Source of the DNA: Rebecca billardiae RCC1528
Lineage: Eukaryota; Haptophyta
Length of the DNA: 64,000 nucleotides
Direction of reading: 5' to 3'
Assembly (NCBI GenBank): GCA_965240325.2
Contig: OZ251245.1
Coordinates: 124,001 to 188,000 of the forward strand
Shown: piece after piece, positions 57,762 through 64,000 of the stretch
Numbering within the stretch: the first letter of the stretch is position 1
Layout of the letters: every line of letters starts with the position of its first letter
The notes under the pieces: model-generated
What the model saw: the letters and a program-made list of their open reading frames with translations, nothing else
What the model was told of the DNA's origin: nothing
The model's database searches: none
Program-made: the position numbers and the translations under genes

Positions 57762-58500
57762 CGCTGCGCTCCGAAGGCTGAAGTGCGAACTTACAAGGGG
57801 TACGACTGTACAGTTCGATTCCTTACAGTACTGCACTGTAGATTCCTGGAGTCAAACCCAACTCGAGACTTCATCAGCGTGAAAGGTATCGTGAGTAAAA
57901 TACGGTAGGCGGGTCAGAAGGACAGTCCGACAATCAACGAACGCCCTAAATGCAACATGTTTTTTAAGATTAGTGATGTTTTGCGCTGCTTCTTGACTCT
58001 TCGCGCCGCCAGCCTTTGACCACATCGTGCGCAAGCTGTGCACTTCCCTCTGCACGTGTGATGCGAGGCGGCCGAAACCTGGCCAAAGGGAATGCCGGCG
58101 ATCCGCCACCGACCGAAGTGCTACTGACCGACAGATTCCCTGAACCACACATGTTTTGCTGTGAAAAGATGCGCGAGGGCCCCGAACTCCGAGGCGCGCG
58201 CCATCAAAAACTGGCATCGGCGTCCCAATGCCCCACATTTCTGCTTCGCACCCAGCCTGCAACTCAGGACCGGCCGTCGATTGCCATCTAGTCGCGGACG
58301 TCGGACCGAGGTGCGCGCGATTCTCCGACGCGACCGCGCGACGTCCGCGCCGCGTCCGCGCGCGCAGCGCGTCCGCGCGCGCGCGCGCGCGGCCCAAACG
58401 CACGCAACGCTCATCCGACACCCGACGCGACCATTGCGTGCCTCGCATCTCGCGCCAATCTCGCCACGCAGGGCTCGCCACACTTTCGTGCGAGACCACG
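57762..58500. other. Shared upstream region of RING-CH gene and plus-strand SLC4 copy
   Basis: 739 bp between divergent starts, so both promoters should be here. A CG-repeat stretch is near 58370-58395. No gene recognised. Confidence 0.4.
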
Positions 58501-60650
58501 ATGTCGACCTTCAACGCGAGTGGTGACATGCCCTACAACGACCAGATCGATGACCACCGCCGCAACATGGGCATCCCCGTCGGCGACCACCTCCCGCCAC
58601 CCGAGGCCTCGCCCGCCTACGGCCGCTCGCGTGAGCGCTCCCGCGCGGGCTCGCGCGGCAAGACGCCCGTCAACAACCGCTCGCGCCGTGGCTCGGGCGA
58701 GTCGGCGCCGGTGTTGCACGTGGCGCCGACGCCGCCGGTGGAGACCTCGACGGACCCCGAGTCGGGCGCCAAGAAGCAGACCATCGTCGACCCGTGGGAG
58801 GGCGACGGCATGCCCGGCCCGCTCGAGTGGTCGGGCAAGTGGGCGTTCGGCGGCCTCATGATCGACATCAAGCGGCGGCTCAACCCGAAGACGTACATCT
58901 CGGACTGGACGGACGCGTTCACCGGCGGCAACTTTGCGATGGTCGCGCCGGCGTCGATCTTCCTCTTCTTCGCGTGCTACGCGCCCGCGCTCGCGTTCGG
59001 CGCGCTCTTCGACGTCGCGACCGAGGGCCAGGTGGGCATCATCGAGACGGTGCTCTCGACGGCGATCTGCGGTGTGATCTACGCGCTCTTCTCGGGGCAG
59101 CCGCTCACGATCATGGGCGCCACCGGCCCCGAGCTCGCGTACACCATCGTCTTCTAACAGCTGTGCCAGCAGCTCGGCGTCGAGTTCCTGCCCGCGCGCT
59201 GGTGGCAGGGCATGTTCACCGCGCTGATGACCGTCCTGTGCGCCGTGCTCGACTGGTGCGCGCTGATGAAGTACGTGACGCAGTTCACGGAGGAGATCTT
59301 CTCGTCGATCGTCTCGGTGCTCGAGATCGCCGCCGCGCTCACCGCCATCATCCGCATCTTCCTCTCCGACCGCACGCTCGGCACGCAGCTCTTCTCGGCC
59401 ATCCTGACCGCGTGCACGTACATCTCGTGCGTCAAGTTCCGCGACCTGCGCGCGTCGGACTGGTTCAACAAGACGTACCGCAAGCACATCTCGAACTACG
59501 GCGTGGTGATCGTGATCTTCCTCGGCACGCTCATCACCAACCTCGTCATCCCCGCGATGGGCATCACCGACCTGCAGTTCCTCAACGTGCCCGAGACCGT
59601 GCGCCCGACGCTCACGCTCAGCAACGGCCAGCCGCGCCCGTGGTTCGTCGACCCGTCGGGCATCGAGAAGCCGTTCCCGGTGCGTGCCACGCGCGCGGCG
59701 CGGCATGCGACCGCTCGCGGCTGCGTACAGCCGCCCGCCCGCGCGCACGTCGCCTCGCCCGCTCACACGACCCCTCTCTCCGCCCGCGGCCGCGCGCGCT
59801 CGCCCTGCTCCGCAGTTCTGGGGCGTGTTCCTCACCATCCCGTTCGCTGCCGGCCTGACGATCCTCGGCTACCTCGACCAGAACCTGACGGAGGTGATCG
59901 TGAACAAGCGCGAGCGCCTCTACAAGAAGTCGCCCGGTGCGTTGCGTTGCGCCGCCCACGCACGCAGCGGCTGCCGCGCGGCGACCGCCGCACCGCGCGG
60001 CACGCGCGCTTCGAACACGTGCTCACCGCCGTGCCGCCTCGCGCGCCGTGCCCCGACCGCCCGCAGGCTACCACCTCGACCTGTTCGTGTGCGGCGCGGG
60101 CATGTACCCGCTGCTCTCGCTCATCGGCCTGCCCTTCACGCACGCGGCGACCGTGCGCTCGCTCGCGCACGTGTTTGCGCTCACGATCTACGAGACGGTC
60201 ACGGACGAGGAGGGCAACCGCGAGACGCGCATCGTCGGCATGGTCGAGCAGCGCTTCACGCACCTGATCGTGCACCTCTTCATGTTCGTCTCGCTCGCGC
60301 TCACGCCGCTGCTCAAGCTCGTGCCTCAGTACCTGATCATCGGCATCTTCCTCTACCTCGGCATGTCGTCGATCCGCGGCAACAACATGTTCACGCGCAT
60401 GTTCCTCTTCGCCACGTGGGAGATGGACCGGTGGCCGGACGAGGAGTGGGTGGAGCAGCTCGAGGTGTCGACGATCCACAAGTTCACGGCGCTGCAGCTC
60501 GTGTGCTTCGTGATTATCGTCGTGCTGCGATACGTCGGCGCGGGCGGCGCGATGCCGTTCCTCATCGCCGCGCTCGTGCCCGTGCGGCTGTACATCGTGC
60601 CGCGGCTCTTCGACGAGAAGGACATCGCCGTCCTCGACCCGCGCAAGTAG
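58501..60650 (+). pseudogene. SLC4-family transporter, second copy with premature TAA
   Basis: Exons 58501-59679, 59816-59936 and 60067-60650 have the same structure and phases as the intact copy (628 codons, ending TAG). Codon 219 (59155-59157) is TAA where the intact copy has TAC (Tyr), right after YTIVF in the pore-forming half; everything downstream stays in frame and well conserved. The N-terminal ~100 residues differ clearly from the other copy (for example DQIDDHRRNMGI against DEVDDHRRNNNI). Introns and the last two exons are almost identical between copies. The options are a recent pseudogene, a sequencing error, or stop readthrough. Conservation after the stop suggests the lesion is young or has been maintained by gene conversion. 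Confidence 0.85.
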
Positions 60651-61149
60651 GCGGCGCGTTCTCGCTGGTTGTGGACGGCACGGACGACGGATGCGTGCTC
60701 ATCGCCGTCCTGTGCGCCGTCGACGGCGACGACTCGTCGGCTTGTCGCGTCGGTCTTCGTCGTCGCGCGGCTTTGTTCCTCGCGGCCTGCTTGCTGCACC
60801 TCTCGGCCACATCGCGCTCATCCGCCGCCCCAGCTGCCGCGCTCCGGCCTCGCGCTCACGTGGGCTTGCCGGCAGCATCTGTACAGCCCTTGCTCTTTTA
60901 TTGGCGGCGTGATGACAGCCGCGCCCCCTTCAGTTCAGTCTTGTCAGTCTCATCTGAGCAATGCTGCCTTTGGCGCATCCAGAGTGGCATGGTAGTCACA
61001 CGCCGCCATCGCCGCTGCCTCGCAGCATAGCACTCGGGCGGCATCGAATTCGATGCTCCAGGCGGGATTTTCGGTGGCCGCTACCGTATTTTCGCACCGC
61101 GATGAAAAGAAATTCAAGGGTGGGCTGACTGGGCTCCCATCGTTGATGA
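60651..61149. other. Intergenic region
   Basis: 499 bp between the SLC4 second copy and the armadillo-like gene. No gene recognised; ATTGG at about 60900 resembles an inverted CCAAT box but is unsupported. Confidence 0.35.
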
Positions 61150-64000
61150 ATGGCGCCGGCCGACGAGACGCGCCGCGCGCAGCTCGTTGCTGCAACCAAG
61201 GAAGTGGCGGCGGCCGCACACGACGCTCAGCACGCGGCCGACCAGGCGGTGCTGCACGAAGCCGACTGCGCCGACCTCGCCCGCCGCGCCCGCGAGCTTG
61301 CCCTCGCGCTCCAGTTGCTCCCGCAGCTCGGCTTCTTGCGCGGCGACGACGACGACGACGACGACGACCGCGCCGATGGCAGCCGGCGCGGCGAGGACGT
61401 GGCGGCGCGAGATGCGGCGCTAGCAACTGCAGTGCGCCTGGCTCGCTCGGTGCGCGACCTGCTCTCCGAGTTCACCGATCGGCGCGCCTGGTGGCGCCGC
61501 GCGCCGCAGTACGGGGAAGAGCGCTCTCGGCTCGACTCGGCGCGCGCCGCGTTCGCCGAGGCGCTGGACGACCTGGGATTGCGCGCGGCGGTCGGCGAGT
61601 CGGCGAGCGAGGCACACTGGCGCGCAGTCGCCCTGGCCCGAGCGCGCGAGCTCGAGCTCGCCCGGCTGGAGCGTCGGCTTGGCGAGCTTCTTGCCCACGG
61701 CGCCGCGCGCGCAGCCGGCACGCCTCCGCCATCTGGGCACGACAACACGGCGGCGCACGCGCCGCCGGCTGAGTCTGAGGCGCTCTCCACGCGCTCTGGG
61801 CTGGATGACGACGAGGCGGGGCCAAGCGTGAACCCGTCCGAGGCGATCGCGCACGCGCTCGACGTGCTCCGCGCGCGGCACGGCACGCCGCTCTCCCTGA
61901 CGGCCCTCCCCCGTGCCGACGCTGAGCTCGTGCGTGCACAGGGCTGGGGCGAGGCAGAGGCGGCGCTTCTGGGGCCGCCGCCGGGCGAGGTGGACGCGGA
62001 GCTGTGCGCGCTGCCGTGGCCCACGCTGCTGCGTCGGCTGCACGAGGCAGCGTCGCGGCGGACACCGGCCGCGCGCCGCGCGACCGGCAGCGGCGGCGGC
62101 GGCGGCTCAGCGGGCGCGGCGGCAGACTCAAGCGCAGACCCGCCGTACCCGACGAGTGGTGCGGGCGCGGCGGCAGCGGGTGGCGGCGGCGGGGAGACCG
62201 CCAAGGCGGACGCGCCGCTGGAGGTGGTGTCGCTGCTGGCGGCCATCGAGACGCGGTCGCGCACTGGGCCGGGCGCGCGGCGCGCGGCCGCCGACGCCGG
62301 CGCCGTCCGCGCCGTCGTCGGCACGCTGACACTCACTACTAGCAACGCGAGCGCGCAGGCGGCGGGGCTGCACGCGCTGTGCTCTCTGTGCTCGCGGCAG
62401 CGCGCGGCGGAGGCGGCCGCGGGTGGTTCGAGCGCCGGCGGCAGCGGCGGGGCCGCGCAGGGTGCGCGCTCGCCGCCCGGCGCCGCCGCCGGTCCGCCAC
62501 GACCGTTTGCAGACGATGGCGGCGGCGGCGGCTCGGGCGACGAGGGTGCCAGCGAGCGTCAGCGCGCGGCGCGGGCGGTGGGCGCGCCAGCCGTGTGCCT
62601 CGCGGCCCTGATGCTGCACGCGGACGCGCCGGAGACCGCCGCCCTCGGCTGCCTGTGCGCAAGCATCGTGATCTCCGGCCCAGGCGCCGCGCCCGACTCG
62701 CAGCCGACAGCCGCCGCCGGTGCCGCCGCCGCGCACGGCGGCGCGCCCAGCGGCGGCGCGCACGATGGCGGCGGCGCTGAGGAGGCCGCCCACGAGGCGC
62801 TCGGGCTGATCAGCCAGGCGCTGGCGCGGCACAGCGAGCACGCGCGCGTGTGCGCGTGCGCGTGCGCTGCCGTCGCGCGGCTGCTCGGCGCGCGTACACC
62901 CGCGGCTTCACTTGAGCTGCGCGCGGCGCGGCTCCGGCGAGCTGAGGCGCTTCGGATTGCTCCGCTGTGCGTCCAGGCCATGCGCGCGCACAGCGGCGAC
63001 AGCGCGGTGCTGGGTGCCGGCGCGAGGGCGCTGCGGCCTCTGCTCGAGCCGTGGCCGGCGTGCACGCCCGTGCTGTGTGCGCCGGGAAGCTGCGCGCTGC
63101 TGCCAACCGCGCCGGGCGCGGCGCCCGCGGGCGGACGCGCGGCGGTGGCGCCCGCGCTCGTCGCGTGGCCGCCTGACACGACCGCCGCTGCCTTCGAGGC
63201 CGCGTGTGCGGCGCTCGGGCGGCGGCGGGCGCACGCGGCGCGCGTGCTGCCCCTGCTGCTGAGCACGCTCGACGCCGCGACGGCGACGACGACGACGGCG
63301 CCGCCGGGGACAGACGCAGACGCTGACATCAGAGCGCTCGGCGCCGCAGACGCGCGCCCGGCGCCCGCGCCGCCCGCCCACGTGGTTGAGGCTTGCGCGC
63401 ACGCGCTCGCGGCGTTGCTGTGCCAGGAGCTGGGTGACAGCCGCGCCGAGGCGGGCGTGCCGGCCCCGCCCGCGGCGAGTGGGCCTGGCGGGACCCGGCG
63501 GGACGAGCCGAGCGGCGGCGGCGGCGCGCGGCCCGGCACGGCAGCGCCCGCAGTCAAGCGCGGCGCGCCAACACCGCCGGCCGCGGGCACGCCTCCGGCC
63601 GCGGCCGCGGATCACGCGCGCTCGAGCGCGCGCGCGCGGGCGCTCGCCGCTCTGGACGGCGGCGCGGCGCGGCTGCTCGTCGCGCTGTGCTGGCAGCACC
63701 TGGGCTCAGGCGCGGTGCTTGAGCCGTGCGCGCGCGCGCTCGCGTGCGCGTGCGGCGCGGATGAGCCGCTGCCGGCACGCCCACTGGACACCGAGTCGCA
63801 GCCGCCGCCGCCGGTGGTGCCAGGCCGGCCGAGCACGTCGCACGGTGGCAAGCACGGCTCGGCGGCGTCGGCGCCGCGGGCGCACGCGCTGCGCCGCGCG
63901 GCCACGGGCAGCAGCGCAGCCATGGCGAGCGCGCGCGCCGCCGCGCCCGCAGGCGCGCTGCGGCGTGCCGGCAGCGGCGCGGGCGGCGGCATGGGCGGCG
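61150..64000 (+). CDS. Armadillo-like helical repeat protein, 3' incomplete
   Basis: From ATG 61150 (MAPADETRRAQLVAATKE) the frame stays open without a stop to the end of the window, 950 codons, so the gene is 5' complete and runs off the edge. The N-terminus is α-helical and charged, with a poly-Asp run (nt 61348-61371) and a coiled-coil stretch (ARARELELARLERRLGELLA). From about nt 62220, helical repeats of armadillo type appear: LEVVSLLAAIETRSRT, SAQAAGLHALCSLCSRQ, ETAALGCLCASIVISG, EEAAHEALGLISQALARHSE, LRIAPLCVQAMRAHSGDSA. Low-complexity Gly/Pro/Ala loops separate them. Such repeats act as protein-binding scaffolds. No second domain is visible before the edge, so the specific role is unknown. 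No intron is needed within the window. Confidence 0.75.
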   Translation, partial: MAPADETRRAQLVAATKEVAAAAHDAQHAADQAVLHEADCADLARRARELALALQLLPQLGFLRGDDDDDDDDRADGSRRGEDVAARDAALATAVRLARSVRDLLSEFTDRRAWWRRAPQYGEERSRLDSARAAFAEALDDLGLRAAVGESASEAHWRAVALARARELELARLERRLGELLAHGAARAAGTPPPSGHDNTAAHAPPAESEALSTRSGLDDDEAGPSVNPSEAIAHALDVLRARHGTPLSLTALPRADAELVRAQGWGEAEAALLGPPPGEVDAELCALPWPTLLRRLHEAASRRTPAARRATGSGGGGGSAGAAADSSADPPYPTSGAGAAAAGGGGGETAKADAPLEVVSLLAAIETRSRTGPGARRAAADAGAVRAVVGTLTLTTSNASAQAAGLHALCSLCSRQRAAEAAAGGSSAGGSGGAAQGARSPPGAAAGPPRPFADDGGGGGSGDEGASERQRAARAVGAPAVCLAALMLHADAPETAALGCLCASIVISGPGAAPDSQPTAAAGAAAAHGGAPSGGAHDGGGAEEAAHEALGLISQALARHSEHARVCACACAAVARLLGARTPAASLELRAARLRRAEALRIAPLCVQAMRAHSGDSAVLGAGARALRPLLEPWPACTPVLCAPGSCALLPTAPGAAPAGGRAAVAPALVAWPPDTTAAAFEAACAALGRRRAHAARVLPLLLSTLDAATATTTTAPPGTDADADIRALGAADARPAPAPPAHVVEACAHALAALLCQELGDSRAEAGVPAPPAASGPGGTRRDEPSGGGGARPGTAAPAVKRGAPTPPAAGTPPAAAADHARSSARARALAALDGGAARLLVALCWQHLGSGAVLEPCARALACACGADEPLPARPLDTESQPPPPVVPGRPSTSHGGKHGSAASAPRAHALRRAATGSSAAMASARAAAPAGALRRAGSGAGGGMGG

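Noticed and set aside
58501-60650. Treating the second SLC4 copy as an assembly duplicate of the first
   Set aside because: Flanks, N-terminal coding sequence, stop codons and the internal patch differ, so two real loci are more likely; read depth should still be checked.

Overview
This window looks like nuclear DNA of a very GC-rich unicellular eukaryotic alga. Genes have spliceosomal introns, proteins are large with long Ala/Gly/Pro/Arg low-complexity stretches, and third codon positions are almost all G or C. I reconstructed 28 introns. 22 of them start GTGCG and nearly all end in CGCAG or GCAG. That signature, together with four-domain Ca channels, SLC4 bicarbonate transporters, a fungal-type Zn2Cys6 factor and Ser-Pro-rich wall-type proteins, suggests a haptophyte-like microalga. 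A pelagophyte or another GC-rich alga is not excluded. Exon joins below were chosen by GT...AG plus reading-phase agreement, without transcripts.

Layout. 1-3040 (+): 3' part of a discoidin-domain membrane protein. 4061-14121 (+): a ~3,030-residue armadillo/IQ-motif protein. 15619-18803 (-): bestrophin-like anion channel. 19610-21238 (-): PAQR-family 7-TM receptor. 21801-24137 (+): secreted type-B carboxylesterase-like protein. 25017-29117: a lower-GC segment bounded by 33-bp inverted repeats and holding only broken coding remains, probably a dead DNA transposon. 29946-33762 (-): Zn2Cys6 polyQ transcription factor. 34563-42312 (-): four-domain EEEE voltage-gated Ca channel, head-to-head with 42764-47371 (+), a nine-exon TSNAXIP1-like protein. 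47919-51509 (+): Ser-Pro-rich ectodomain, one membrane span and a cytosolic IQ motif. 51893-52969 (+): small multi-span membrane protein. 53825-55971 (-) and 58501-60650 (+): two inverted SLC4 bicarbonate-transporter copies flanking a RING-CH E3 ligase (56967-57761, -). 61150 to the end (+): armadillo-like protein, 3' incomplete.

Membrane transport and signalling dominate: Ca channel, bestrophin, SLC4 pair, PAQR, calmodulin-binding IQ proteins and adhesion or wall-like ectodomains. The most informative feature is the SLC4 pair. Introns and the C-terminal half are almost identical, while the N-terminus and one short internal patch have diverged, and that patch contains an in-frame TAA in the plus-strand copy. 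Other items worth a second look are the head-to-head Ca channel/TSNAXIP1-like pair, short palindrome-bearing hairpin elements inside introns, the wall-type protein with an IQ tail, and the inverted-repeat-bounded element.
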